Shown: positions 7,273 to 16,475 of the stretch, in pieces
Numbering within the stretch: position 1 is the stretch's first letter
How the letters are laid out: each line of letters starts with the position of its first letter
DNA from: an uncultured Clostridia bacterium
GTDB lineage: Bacteria > Bacillota > Clostridia > Oscillospirales > CAG-272
Reading direction: 5' to 3'
Length of the DNA stretch: 43,726 nt
Assembly (NCBI GenBank): GCA_944391815.1
Contig: CALXUV010000001.1
Location: 1 to 43,726, forward strand
The notes under the pieces: generated by a model
What the model was told of the DNA's origin: nothing
Database searches by the model: none
Seen by the model: only the letters and a program-made list of their open reading frames with translations
Made by a program: the position numbers and the translations under genes

Positions 7273-9123
7273 ATGGGGCGAAGAATTTTTGAGGAAAAGA
7301 AATTTAACCTTGACGGAAAGATCCTGCCGTTTGAGCAGTTCAGACTTTTTGCGGATAAACCGCAGGGATTTGAGATCAACAAGGAACATTACCCGGCAAT
7401 AATCGCAAAAGCCGAACGTTGGCTTGATAAAGATATACCTGTTTGTTATGCCGGCGATTATATGATTTTCAGCCGTGAGGGCAACAGGGGCAGGTATGAC
7501 GAAAAGTCCTTGCCGAGGAGAGACGCACTGCTCGCACTGGCGACAGCTGAGTATGTAGAAAGAAAAGGCAGATTCACAGACAAACTGATAGACGTTATAT
7601 GGCTGCTTCTTGAAGAAACAATGTGGGTGCCTCCGGCACACAATCCCGGAAGAGAGGGAGCTGTCAACTGTCTGCCGTACGCTTACAACGATGATTTGCA
7701 TTACATAGATCTTCTGGCAGGAAACACCGCTGCAAATCTCGCCTTTGTGTACTATCTGTGCCGTGATATCCTTGACGAAGTTACTACGCTTATATGCGAC
7801 AGGATACTGTATGAGCTTGACAGACGGATAATAAAACCGTTTCTTGACGACGTATTTGTACGGGCTAAATTATGGTGGACAGGAGAAAGGGGAAATACTG
7901 TCAATAACTGGTGCCCGCGGGTGGTGTCCAATATACTTACAGTTACCGCTCTTACGGTAAAAGATACGTCAGTGAGGACAGTGATAGTAAAAAAATGTCT
8001 ACCGATGCTTGATTCGTTCATTTCCGGGTATTCTGACGACGGAGGCTGTGACGAAGGGCCTTCATATTGGAATGTCGCCGGAGGAGCACTTTACAACGCC
8101 TGCTGTGTACTGTACGATATGACAAACGGATACATAAACATATATGACGATCCGCTGTTCAGAAAAATGGGAGAATATGCCGTAAAGGTGGTTGTTACGG
8201 AAAACCGTTCGCTTAATTTTGCGGACTCACCCGGAAGATTCAGCCCGGATGCAATGCTTCTGTACGATTGGGGCAGAGCGACCGGTTCTGAAATGATGAT
8301 GTCTTACGGACTGAACAAACTCGGAGGACAGCTTATTAATCCCAATGTAGATACTTCCATGTGTTACCGTGCGTACAGATTCCTCACTGAGGGAAGACAT
8401 GAGCCGGTAGAATTCAAAGCACCGAAAAAGTTCTTCCTTGACGGAATAGTCATAGCGGGAACCAGAGAATCCGAGGCGACGGACAAAGGACTTTACCTTG
8501 CATTCAAAGGGGGACATAACGGAGAAAGCCATAATCACAATGATGTCGGCACAATTATTGTATTTGCGGACGGCAAGCCGGTGTTTATAGACGCAGGCTC
8601 CGGTGGCTACACAAGGCGGACGTTCAGTCCGGAAAGATATACCATCTGGGCAATGAATTCCGACTACCATAACTGTGCCACATTCAACGATACACCTCAG
8701 CTGCCGGGCAGTCAGTACAGGTCTGAGGACAGCGTGTATGACAGCCAGAGCGGAAAGCTGACGCTTAACCTTAAAAACGCCTACCCGGATAAGGCGGGAA
8801 TCGAAAGCTATCACAGAAGCGCAGTTCTTGAAAATTCGGTTATAACGGTTGAGGACGATGTAAGCCTGAAGGAGCCGGGAAAAGTAATGTTCAGTTATAT
8901 CCTTGTAAAAGAACCGGAAAATGTGACAGAAACAAGTTTTGAAATATTCGGAAGAACAGTGACGTTTGATAAGTCGCTGAAATACGAAGTTGAGGCACTT
9001 GACAAAACATGGTCTGAAACGAAGGCGTTGCCGAAAAACTGGGATACGGAACAGCTTTACAGAGTAACCCTGACTTCGCAAGAACCGGTTAAAGATAAGA
9101 AGTATGTTCTGACTGTAAAATAA
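7273..9123 (+). CDS. Heparinase II/III-family protein, copy 2 (tandem paralogue)
   Basis: A 616-residue paralogue of the preceding protein, colinear over its whole length and starting M-G-R-R-I-F-E-E-K. The same C-terminal lyase core (KGGHNGESHNHNDVG, FIDAGSG) is present, and no signal peptide is visible. Most of the gene has drifted clearly at the DNA level, but the segment 8773-8996 is almost identical to 6833-7056 of copy 1, which suggests gene conversion. The 89-base gap to copy 1 contains an A-rich AAAGGGG about 16 bases before the ATG, a rather distant SD. Different residues elsewhere (for example in the toroid) could give a different oligosaccharide preference. Confidence 0.85.
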   Translation: MGRRIFEEKKFNLDGKILPFEQFRLFADKPQGFEINKEHYPAIIAKAERWLDKDIPVCYAGDYMIFSREGNRGRYDEKSLPRRDALLALATAEYVERKGRFTDKLIDVIWLLLEETMWVPPAHNPGREGAVNCLPYAYNDDLHYIDLLAGNTAANLAFVYYLCRDILDEVTTLICDRILYELDRRIIKPFLDDVFVRAKLWWTGERGNTVNNWCPRVVSNILTVTALTVKDTSVRTVIVKKCLPMLDSFISGYSDDGGCDEGPSYWNVAGGALYNACCVLYDMTNGYINIYDDPLFRKMGEYAVKVVVTENRSLNFADSPGRFSPDAMLLYDWGRATGSEMMMSYGLNKLGGQLINPNVDTSMCYRAYRFLTEGRHEPVEFKAPKKFFLDGIVIAGTRESEATDKGLYLAFKGGHNGESHNHNDVGTIIVFADGKPVFIDAGSGGYTRRTFSPERYTIWAMNSDYHNCATFNDTPQLPGSQYRSEDSVYDSQSGKLTLNLKNAYPDKAGIESYHRSAVLENSVITVEDDVSLKEPGKVMFSYILVKEPENVTETSFEIFGRTVTFDKSLKYEVEALDKTWSETKALPKNWDTEQLYRVTLTSQEPVKDKKYVLTVK

Positions 9124-9216
9124 ATCAGCAGAGTAACTTAGCTTTTATCTGAAAGCCGTTTTAATACAGTTCAGGGCAAGGTTTTGTAAAAGACTATTCA
9201 AATGAATAAAATGAAG

Positions 9217-9297
9217 CATCCCCGGCTTGCGGTTGGTCAGGCACAAAGAGAGACGCAGAATCTGTTTGCCAAAGCCAAAGAAAATAAGCCGGGGATG
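9217..9297 (+). repeat. Long hairpin (12-bp perfect inverted repeat) before the GH43 pseudogene
   Basis: Arms at 9217-9228 (CATCCCCGGCTT) and 9286-9297 are perfect complements. Inside them, TTGG/CCAA and GGCA/TGCC can extend the stem. No T-run follows, so it is not a standard terminator. It ends just ahead of a GAGGAG SD (9304-9310). It may be an mRNA-stabilising or processing structure, or a decayed terminator of the heparinase genes. Confidence 0.5.
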
Positions 9298-9315
9298 GAT
9301 TTCTGAGGAGAAGAA

Positions 9316-10259
9316 ATGAAATTCAAAAACCCTGTAATTCCGGGATTTAATCCGGATCCGAGTATATGCAGAGTGGGAGACGATTTTTATCTGGTTACAA
9401 GCAGCTTTGAATATTTTCCGGGAGTGCCGATTTATCACAGTAAAAACCTGATAAACTGGGAACATATCGGCTATTGTCTTGACAGAGAAAGTCAGCTACC
9501 GCTTGAAAACTGCCGTAACAGCGGAGGAATTTACGCTCCGACGATAAGGTACAATAACGGAACTTTTTACATGACGACAACGAATACTACCGGCGGAGGA
9601 AACTTTATAGTCAGAACGGACGATCCGAGAGGAAGCTGGAGCGAGCCGATTTATATGAAAGATTTCCGCGGAATCGATCCGACACTGTTCTTTGATGACG
9701 ATGGCAAGGTCTATTATGCCACAAACGAAGGAATGGGCGGAAAAAGAGGTATAGTTGCCGGTGAAATTGACATAAATACCGGTAAACTTATCGGTGAAAA
9801 GAAGCTTATCTGGACCGGAACCGGAGGAAGATGTGCAGAGGCTCCGCATCTGTACAAACATAACGGTTACTATTATCTGATTATAGCCGTTGCGGAGAAA
9901 ACCGGTACGGAGTAACCGTTTTTTATGACAATACAAGACATTTTGATTTAGCATTGACTAAAAACAGAATAACTGTTCAAAAGACATTTGACGATATCAG
10001 AGAGATAACGTTTTCCGGTGATTACGATTCTGACGAAGTGATTTTTTACGTAAGCGGAAACAAAACCAATTATTTCTTCGGATACGGCAAGGACGAAAAC
10101 GAGGCGAAAAATAACATAGTCGCCAAAGGACTTACAAGACACGTTTCAACAGAAGTTTCAAAGATAAGTTTTACAGGGGTGTATCTCGGTATTTTTGCCG
10201 ACGGTGACGGATCAGGCTCTGCCCATGTTTCATATTTTAAATACGAAGGCAAAGACTGA
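9316..10259 (+). pseudogene. GH43 glycosidase pseudogene (internal deletion with frame change)
   Basis: Residues 1-195 read from 9316 match the N-terminal part of a GH43 beta-xylosidase/arabinofuranosidase. They show N-P-D-P-S-I (catalytic base Asp), G-I-D-P-T-L-F (pKa-modulating Asp) and C-A-E-A-P-H-L-Y-K (catalytic acid Glu). The frame stops at 9913-9915. From about 9900 a different frame, open to 10259, encodes the C-terminal beta-sandwich of the same family (R-Y-G-V-T-V-F-Y-D-N, later G-V-Y-L-G-I-F-A-D-G and a final Y-F-K-Y-E-G). An intact enzyme would be about 500 residues, so roughly 200 middle residues are missing and the two ends are out of frame. The SD (GAGGAG) is intact. No signal peptide. 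The truncated N-part lacks the full five-bladed propeller and is unlikely to work. Confidence 0.85.
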
Positions 10260-10360
10260 AATATTTTGCTGTCTGAAAAACGCAAAGAGTTTAACTTCTG
10301 AAACTTGTAGGCAAGCCAGCGAAGCGAAGTAAAAATTTCTGATCAAAAACTGTTGCTACC
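10260..10360. other. Intergenic region after the GH43 pseudogene
   Basis: About 100 bases with no ORF or promoter that I can support, leading into the terminator at 10361. Confidence 0.5.
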
Positions 10361-10436
10361 CCCGGCATTGGCACTTTTATGTTTCCGGAATTCCGGAGAA
10401 TTTAAGTAAAAGTCAGATGCCGGGGATTTTTTTGCG
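10361..10436 (+). terminator. Long-stem intrinsic terminator
   Basis: Outer arms CCCCGGCAT/ATGCCGGGG, a middle ACTTTTAT/GTAAAAGT pairing and an inner self-complementary CCGGAATTCCGG form one long hairpin, followed by seven T. It closes the heparinase/GH43 unit. Its outer arms resemble those of the hairpin at 9217-9297. Confidence 0.8.
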
Positions 10437-10463
10437 ACATATTCAAAAAAAGTCCGCCCTCTA

Positions 10464-10492
10464 TTGACAAAATAAAGGGTTTGTTGTAAACT
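10464..10492 (+). promoter_or_regulatory. Promoter of purB
   Basis: TTGACA (10464-10469), 17-base spacer, TAAACT (10487-10492). The leader of about 75 bases contains a hairpin (CTGT-TT-CCGTCA, 10511-10522, with TGACGG-ACAG, 10532-10541). No purine-riboswitch aptamer core is recognisable in it. Confidence 0.7.
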
Positions 10493-10573
10493 ATAAATAT
10501 GTATTGTCGTCTGTTTCCGTCATCTGAGATTTGACGGACAGAGTCAAAGCGGCATTCAGGAAAGGTAAAAGCT

Positions 10574-12007
10574 ATGAGTGACAAAGAAAATTATATTTCA
10601 CCGTTTTCAACGAGATATGCTTCTAAAGAAATGCAGTATGTCTTTTCGGAAAAATTCAAATTCACCACATGGAGAAAACTGTGGATCGCTTTGGCAAAGG
10701 CGGAAAAAGCTCTCGGTCTCAATATAACTGATGAACAGATAAGCGAAATGGAAGCCAATGTCGACAATATAAATTTTGAAGTAGCCGAAGAGCGTGAAAA
10801 GACTGTACGTCACGATGTTATGAGCCACGTGTATGCTTTCGGCAAACAGTGTCCGAGTGCTGAACCGATTATACACCTCGGTGCGACATCGTGTTATGTA
10901 GGAGACAACACTGATGTGATTATCCTGCGTGAGGCATCAAAAATTATTCTTAAAAAGTCAGCACAGGTACTGAAAAATCTTTCGGATTTTGCACTGAAAT
11001 ATAAGGATATGCCTTGCCTTGGTTATACTCATCTTCAGCCTGCGCAGCTTGTGACAGTAGGCAAACGTGCTACACTTTGGGCTTATGAGCTTGTTCAGGA
11101 TATGGAAGAGCTCGAGCATCGTATTTCCACACTTAAACTTCTCGGTTCTAAAGGTACAACCGGTACGCAGGCGAGCTTTATGGAGCTTTTCGACGGAAAT
11201 GAAGAAAAGATTCTACATATGGAAGAAATGATTGCAGAAGAGTTGGGTTTTGACGATGTTGTTCCGGTTTCCGGTCAGACCTATTCAAGAAAGGTCGATG
11301 CATATTTTCTGTCGGTGCTTAGCGGATTTGCTCAGAGTGCTCATAAATTTGCAACAGATCTCAGAATTCTGCAGTCTTTTGAAGAACTTGAAGAACCGTT
11401 TGAAAAAAATCAGATAGGCTCTTCGGCAATGCCATATAAGAGAAATCCTATGAGAGCGGAGCGTATATGCGCTCTTGCGAGATATGTGATCGCTGACAGC
11501 ATTAATCCCGCTTTCACAGCAGCAACACAGTGGATGGAAAGGACTCTCGACGACAGCGCAAACAAGAGAATTTCGGTAAGCGAAGCTTTTCTTGCTGTCG
11601 ATTCGATTCTCAATATTTATATTAACATAACTTCAGGTCTGGTTGTTTACCCTAAGGTAATTGAACGCAGAGTAATGGAAAAACTTCCGTTTATGGCAAC
11701 AGAAAATATTATGATGCTGGCAGTCAAAAACGGCGGAAACAGGCAGGTGCTTCATGAGAAGCTAAGAGTTCATTCTCACGCAGCGTCCTACGGTGTGAAA
11801 ATGGAGGGAAAGAGCAACGATCTGATCGACAGAATCTGCAACGACAGTGATTTTAACTTAAAATATGAGGATGTTGAAAAAACGCTTGATCCGAAGCTTT
11901 ATACAGGCAGATGCGCTTCTCAGACGGAATGCTTTGTAAATGATGTAGCTCAGCCGATGATAAGTAAATATTACATCGGTGACGTTTCCGAGCAACTCAA
12001 AGTTTAA
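10574..12007 (+). CDS. purB: Adenylosuccinate lyase
   Basis: A 477-residue member of the fumarase/aspartase superfamily. It catalyses two steps of purine synthesis: SAICAR to AICAR plus fumarate, and adenylosuccinate to AMP plus fumarate. The signature loop [11 protein letters not shown] (about residues 282-292) carries the catalytic Ser. The T-R-H-D-V-like motif (VRHDVMSHV) near 78-86 and H-L-G-A-T-S near 97-102 are also present. The length is normal for the eukaryote-like/Clostridial PurB subgroup. The start is supported by an AGGAAAGG SD. It is followed after 22 bases by fhs, another one-carbon/purine gene, and is likely cotranscribed with it. Confidence 0.95.
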   Translation: MSDKENYISPFSTRYASKEMQYVFSEKFKFTTWRKLWIALAKAEKALGLNITDEQISEMEANVDNINFEVAEEREKTVRHDVMSHVYAFGKQCPSAEPIIHLGATSCYVGDNTDVIILREASKIILKKSAQVLKNLSDFALKYKDMPCLGYTHLQPAQLVTVGKRATLWAYELVQDMEELEHRISTLKLLGSKGTTGTQASFMELFDGNEEKILHMEEMIAEELGFDDVVPVSGQTYSRKVDAYFLSVLSGFAQSAHKFATDLRILQSFEELEEPFEKNQIGSSAMPYKRNPMRAERICALARYVIADSINPAFTAATQWMERTLDDSANKRISVSEAFLAVDSILNIYINITSGLVVYPKVIERRVMEKLPFMATENIMMLAVKNGGNRQVLHEKLRVHSHAASYGVKMEGKSNDLIDRICNDSDFNLKYEDVEKTLDPKLYTGRCASQTECFVNDVAQPMISKYYIGDVSEQLKV

Positions 12008-12029
12008 TTTGTACGAAAGGAAAACAAAA

Positions 12030-13691
12030 ATGCTTACTGATATAGAGATAGCACAGGCGGCAAAACTCAGAAAAATAACTGAAATAGCAGAAAAAGCCGG
12101 AATACCGGAAGACTGTATCGAGCTTTACGGAAATTTCAAGGCCAAGATCGACACAAAAGGACTTGCCGACAGAAAAAGCGGTAAGCTTATACTTGTTACC
12201 GCAATAACTCCGACTCCAGCAGGAGAAGGTAAAACCACTACCACCATAGGACTTGCTGATGCACTGAGTTTGCTTGGTGAAAAAGTGGTTGTTGCACTCA
12301 GAGAGCCGTCACTCGGTCCGGTTTTCGGAATAAAAGGCGGAGCCGCCGGTGGCGGATATGCTCAGGTAGTGCCGATGGAGGATATCAACCTTCATTTTAC
12401 CGGTGATTTCCACGCAATAGGAGCGGCAAATAACCTGCTGGCTGCAATGGTTGACAACCATATATATCAGGGCAACACTTTGCAGATAGATCCTAAGACA
12501 ATAGTCTGGAAGAGATGCGTTGATATGAATGACCGTCAGCTCAGAAACGTTGTCGACGGTCTTGGCGGAACCGTAAACGGCTGCCCGCGTGAGGACGGTT
12601 TTGACATAACCGTTGCCTCAGAAGTGATGGCGGTTCTTTGCCTTGCGGATTCACTCTCTGACTTGCGTCAAAGACTTGGACGGATTATTGTCGGTTATAC
12701 ATACGCAGGTAAGCCTGTGACTTGTGCCGAGCTTAAAGCTAACGGAGCAATGGCGGCACTTCTTAAAGACGCTGTAAAGCCGAACCTCGTTCAGACGCTT
12801 GAAGGAACACCGGCGATAGTGCATGGCGGTCCGTTTGCCAATATAGCACACGGCTGTAACTCTGTTATAGCAACAAAAACCGCAATGCGTCTCGCTGATT
12901 ACACAGTTACCGAAGCAGGATTCGGGGCAGATCTCGGAGCGGAAAAGTTTTTTGATATCAAATGCAGGTCGGCAGGACTAAAACCTGATGCCTGCGTTAT
13001 TGTGGCTACGGTAAGAGCTCTTAAAATGCACGGCGGACTTGCCAAAAATGAGCTTTCCGAGGAAAATCTCACCGCACTTGAAAAGGGGCTTCCGAACCTT
13101 CTGAGGCATGTTTCAAATATAAAGAATGTTTACGGTCTTCCTTCTGTTGTGGCAGTAAACCGCTTCCCGACAGATACGGAAAATGAAATAGAGCTCATTT
13201 GCAATAAATGTAAAGAACTCGGAGTAAATGTTGTTCTGTCTGAGGTGTGGGCAAAAGGCGGTAAAGGCGGCACGGAGCTTGCAAAAGAAGTAATAAGACT
13301 TTGCGGACAGGATAACAGTTTCGGATACTGCTACGATCTTGATCTTCCGATTGAAGAAAAAATCGGAGCGGTAGTCAGAAAGGTCTACGGCGGAAGCAAA
13401 GTGAATATTTTACCGCAGGCGAGAAAACAGCTTGCAAAAATCAAGGAAAACGGTTTTGACGGCTTGCCGGTGTGTATAGCAAAAACTCAGTACAGTTTTT
13501 CCGATGATCCGACTAAACTCTGCGCACCCGGTGATTTTGAGGTTACCGTTAAAAATATGAGAGTCAGTGCGGGTGCCGGGTTTGTGGTTGTACTTACCGG
13601 GGATATTATGACAATGCCCGGTCTTCCGAAAGTACCTGCGGCAGAAAACATAGATGTTTCTCCCGAAGGAAAGATAACCGGACTTTTCTGA
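12030..13691 (+). CDS. fhs: Formate-tetrahydrofolate ligase
   Basis: A 553-residue enzyme that makes 10-formyl-THF from formate, THF and ATP, supplying one-carbon units for purines (two formylation steps) and, in acetogens, the methyl branch. The P-loop-like motif [11 protein letters not shown] (about 57-67) and [16 protein letters not shown] are diagnostic. The ATG at 12030, with GAAAGG upstream, gives the usual length of about 555 residues; earlier in-frame codons overlap purB and are rejected. No other Wood-Ljungdahl genes are in the window, so a role in purine supply is the simpler reading. A terminator follows at 13859. Confidence 0.96.
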   Translation: MLTDIEIAQAAKLRKITEIAEKAGIPEDCIELYGNFKAKIDTKGLADRKSGKLILVTAITPTPAGEGKTTTTIGLADALSLLGEKVVVALREPSLGPVFGIKGGAAGGGYAQVVPMEDINLHFTGDFHAIGAANNLLAAMVDNHIYQGNTLQIDPKTIVWKRCVDMNDRQLRNVVDGLGGTVNGCPREDGFDITVASEVMAVLCLADSLSDLRQRLGRIIVGYTYAGKPVTCAELKANGAMAALLKDAVKPNLVQTLEGTPAIVHGGPFANIAHGCNSVIATKTAMRLADYTVTEAGFGADLGAEKFFDIKCRSAGLKPDACVIVATVRALKMHGGLAKNELSEENLTALEKGLPNLLRHVSNIKNVYGLPSVVAVNRFPTDTENEIELICNKCKELGVNVVLSEVWAKGGKGGTELAKEVIRLCGQDNSFGYCYDLDLPIEEKIGAVVRKVYGGSKVNILPQARKQLAKIKENGFDGLPVCIAKTQYSFSDDPTKLCAPGDFEVTVKNMRVSAGAGFVVVLTGDIMTMPGLPKVPAAENIDVSPEGKITGLF

Positions 13692-14018
13692 TTATAACTT
13701 CACCACACTTTATTTTGCAATTAAGTAATCTTTGATGAATATATAATTTTTAAACAACGAAATTCGGTACGATTAAACCCATAAATTTCCGATCATCGTA
13801 TATACGGACTTGACAACAGCATTATAAAACAAGATAGTTTTTTAGTCCAGGCTTAAAGCAAGGTCACCTGAGTATGGTGGCCTTGTTTTTTTGCAGATTC
13901 TGAAGGTAATATCAGTCAAAAATCAATGAATAAGCCCCGTTGTTTTTCTTTATTGTACGAATGTCAGCATTCCAGTGACAAATATGAAATATAATTATGG
14001 CATTTTTTATAAAAACAC
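13692..14018. other. Intergenic region; holds the purB-fhs terminator and a possible short transcript
   Basis: Besides the terminator at 13859-13892 it holds TTGACA (13810-13815) and, 17 bases later, GATAGT (13833-13838). That would start an RNA of only about 50 bases ending at the terminator. The -10 is weak, so this is speculative. No ORF is credible. Confidence 0.35.
13859..13892 (+). terminator. Intrinsic terminator after fhs
   Basis: Stem CAAGGTCACC/GGTGGCCTTG with one mismatched or wobble position, a 7-base loop and seven T. It is 167 bases past the fhs stop. Confidence 0.8.
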
Positions 14019-14047
14019 TTGAAATTATAACTCAGGGATGTTATAAT
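14019..14047 (+). promoter_or_regulatory. Promoter of the acidic protein/LRR gene pair
   Basis: TTGAAA (14019-14024), 17-base spacer, TATAAT (14042-14047), about 70 bases before the ATG at 14116, which has a GGAGG SD (14105-14109). Confidence 0.75.
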
Positions 14048-14115
14048 TAACACAATACCGGTGGTCTTTAATGTAAAATTTGTTTAATCGGTAAAGCTAT
14101 TCACGGAGGTAACGG

Positions 14116-14814
14116 ATGTTCTGGTCAAAACACAAACGTAGTAAAAATATTGAAGCTTCGTCTGAAAACGAGTATAAAACAGAGAATGCCGAGGAAAATG
14201 AAGCCGACATGTCAGTCCTGACTGACGAGGCAGAAGAAAGTGTAAGCGAAGAGGAAATTCTCAGTATTCTTGAAAATGATGACGATTCGGAAGAGACCGA
14301 TGCCGAAGAAATACAAAAAGAAGAAAAGGTAACAAAAATACTCACTTCAGCCGACGAAATGATCGAATTTATTAATTCAAAGAGTGTCGGCAGAATACAG
14401 TACATGAGAAAGTCTGATTTTGAAGCTTTTGAAATAGGAGATGCTCACCTGAGAATTGCGGAAATCTGGGGAAGCGTTTCTATGGGAAGAGAGTATAAGC
14501 CGAGCGAATATGCAAGAATTATGCTTGCGGCAGAGGTACGGGCAAATCCGGAAAATTTTTATATTCTTCCGTCGCTTTCGGATGAGGAAATAGAAAAATC
14601 GATTTTGACATTTTGTGACGAACATTATGCCGTAAATGGCAAAAAATATCTGAAAGACAGGCATAAGTTTGCAAAACTTGTTAAAGAAAACGATGATGAA
14701 GAGGAATGGCTTAGTTTCAACCGTACTCTGACAGCAAAAAAAGTTCTTGACTTTTGCAAGGAAAACAATATCGAATTTTTAAGTGAGGAGATCAGTTCCG
14801 AAGATGAACAGTAA
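14116..14814 (+). CDS. Acidic protein of unknown function
   Basis: A 232-residue protein that I do not recognise. Residues 1-12 are basic (MFWSKHKRSK). Residues about 15-75 are a low-complexity, very acidic stretch rich in Glu, Asp and Ser, probably disordered. Residues 75-225 are mixed helical, with no transmembrane segment or signal peptide. It has a good SD and its own promoter. Its stop overlaps the start of the next gene (membrane LRR protein) by 11 bases, so the two are translationally coupled and may work together. An adaptor or a cytoplasmic partner of the membrane protein is possible, but no function is supported by sequence. Confidence 0.75.
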   Translation: MFWSKHKRSKNIEASSENEYKTENAEENEADMSVLTDEAEESVSEEEILSILENDDDSEETDAEEIQKEEKVTKILTSADEMIEFINSKSVGRIQYMRKSDFEAFEIGDAHLRIAEIWGSVSMGREYKPSEYARIMLAAEVRANPENFYILPSLSDEEIEKSILTFCDEHYAVNGKKYLKDRHKFAKLVKENDDEEEWLSFNRTLTAKKVLDFCKENNIEFLSEEISSEDEQ

Positions 14815-16291
14815 CGAGTCTGCAACCGCTACCGTTAAGGATGAACCGGTAATAAAGAAAACTCAGCTTTGCAAGTGCGGAAAAAAAGCAGAGTTTATAA
14901 AGGACTACTGGGTGACCGAAAACAAGCTTCTCAAAGAAAAAGACAGCGAGGACACAATAACAAGAAAACTCGAAAATGCCTGCGGAATACTGAGGAGAAG
15001 ATACTGCGGTGCCTGTCTCGGAAAAATCGCAGCAAACCAAAGAAGAATAAACAAAAAGCTCAATTTCCGGATAGTTATATCGATAATGATACCTTTACTG
15101 CTCGGTACTGCGCTTTCGGCAGTTTCATATTTTGTCCTTGACGATAAATCATCGCTTTTCAACGTGATCGGACTTTCAGCTCTGACAGTTGCAGCCGCTG
15201 TAATACTTCCGCTCATTCTTTCCGGAGCTCAGAGAAAAAGAAAAAAGGTAGAGCGTGGAATTTACAAAGATACAGCAGCCGTCGAAGCAATTCTCGACTC
15301 ACTGAATTTTGCTTTGAGTGATCCTTCTCTGCTGAAAGAGCTTCCTTCTACTGATGTAATCGTTGACGGTGACGGACGTGTAAATTACGAAATGGAAAGA
15401 TCCGGCTACTATATGAAGGTGCGGTATGACGGAAAAATCAGTATGGAGCCGATGCGTCAGCGTATACTTTATCCGTTCTCAGGAGATTCAGAGTACATAA
15501 AGAAAACCTACACAATTGCCGGACTGCTTGATGACAATATAAGAAGCAAGAAGATAAAGGAGCAGTCGGATAAGGATTTTGATATACGCGGAGGAGTGCT
15601 TCACAGATACAGCGGACTTGCGGTTGAGGTAAAGATTCCTGACGGAGTTACCAAAATAGCTGTCGGCGCTTTTAAGAACAGTAAAAACTGCGAAAAGATC
15701 ACAATGCCTGACACAGTAACAGAAATAGAAAAAGAAGCATTTCTTTCCTGTCCTGTCGGTGATATCCGTTTTTCTGTAAACCTGAAATCGATAGGTTCGT
15801 TTGCTTTCTATAAAAGCGGAATAGCTTCGGCTGTTTTGCCGGAAGGTCTGGAAAAAATAGAGGACAATGCTTTCGGTGAATGCTATGCTTTACAACAGCT
15901 TTCGGTACCCGGAAGCGTCGCAAAGATTTCCGAGGCTGCCTTCAAGAACTGCGTGTCACTGGAAAAAGCTGAGCTGGCTGAGGGAATCGAATCGATTACC
16001 GACTATGCATTCAACGGTTGCCGGGCGCTTAAAGAAATAAATGTTCCGGAAGGCTGCTATGAGCTTGGGAATTTTGCTTTTGAAGGTTGCGCAGCATTGG
16101 AAAAGGTGTTTTTACCGGATACCATTCAGTTTGTGGGGGGCAGAGTTTTTGAGGGAGACGTTCATCTCTGCATCTACGGCAGGAAAAATTCATTTGCTGA
16201 AAAGTATGCGGCAGAGCAGAGGCTGCGCTTTTCGCTCATCAACGACGAAAAATTCAAATTAAAGAAAACTCATAAAACAAACGGCAGATAA
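14804..16291 (+). CDS. Membrane-anchored leucine-rich-repeat (BspA/LRR_5-type) protein with Cys-rich N-terminus
   Basis: A 495-residue protein. Near residues 22-25 there is C-K-C-G, and near 68-71 C-G-A-C, a spacing that could make a zinc-ribbon-like site. Two hydrophobic helices follow (about 88-110 and 118-140), then a basic segment (R-K-R-K-K) suggesting a cytoplasmic return. From about residue 255 there are BspA-like LRR units of about 23 residues (for example V-T-K-I-A-V-G-A-F, L-E-K-I-E-D-N-A-F, I-E-S-I-T-D-Y-A-F). By the positive-inside pattern both ends may be cytoplasmic, unlike secreted BspA proteins. The ATG at 14804, with GAGGAG upstream, is preferred over the GTG at 14783. A protein-interaction role is likely; the partner is unknown, possibly the upstream acidic protein. 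Confidence 0.8.
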   Translation: MNSNESATATVKDEPVIKKTQLCKCGKKAEFIKDYWVTENKLLKEKDSEDTITRKLENACGILRRRYCGACLGKIAANQRRINKKLNFRIVISIMIPLLLGTALSAVSYFVLDDKSSLFNVIGLSALTVAAAVILPLILSGAQRKRKKVERGIYKDTAAVEAILDSLNFALSDPSLLKELPSTDVIVDGDGRVNYEMERSGYYMKVRYDGKISMEPMRQRILYPFSGDSEYIKKTYTIAGLLDDNIRSKKIKEQSDKDFDIRGGVLHRYSGLAVEVKIPDGVTKIAVGAFKNSKNCEKITMPDTVTEIEKEAFLSCPVGDIRFSVNLKSIGSFAFYKSGIASAVLPEGLEKIEDNAFGECYALQQLSVPGSVAKISEAAFKNCVSLEKAELAEGIESITDYAFNGCRALKEINVPEGCYELGNFAFEGCAALEKVFLPDTIQFVGGRVFEGDVHLCIYGRKNSFAEKYAAEQRLRFSLINDEKFKLKKTHKTNGR

Positions 16292-16403
16292 TTTTCCAAA
16301 AAGAGCCGAAGATTTTTGATATTATACCGACTCTGTTCAAATTTAGATATATATACCAATCTCAGGATTTTCAGGAAATTTTCAGATTACAATTGCATAA
16401 AAG

Positions 16404-16430
16404 AAAGCGGAGACCGAAGTCTCCGCTTTT
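16404..16430. terminator. Bidirectional terminator between the LRR and DUF11 genes
   Basis: An 11-bp stem AAAGCGGAGAC/GTCTCCGCTTT with a CGAA tetraloop and flanking T/A runs, between convergent genes. Confidence 0.85.
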
Positions 16431-16475
16431 GCTTTACCATAAATAATAACGATAAATATCCGCTGAACAGTTATT

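Noticed and set aside
6955-7701. 248-residue ORF on the minus strand across both heparinase genes
   Set aside because: Spans the end of one gene and the start of the next on the opposite strand; no SD or recognisable domain.
8227-9081. 284-residue ORF on the minus strand
   Set aside because: Antisense to the second heparinase-like gene; a matching shorter shadow appears at the same place in copy 1.
10493-10573. Purine riboswitch in front of purB
   Set aside because: The leader is too short and lacks the three-way junction core.
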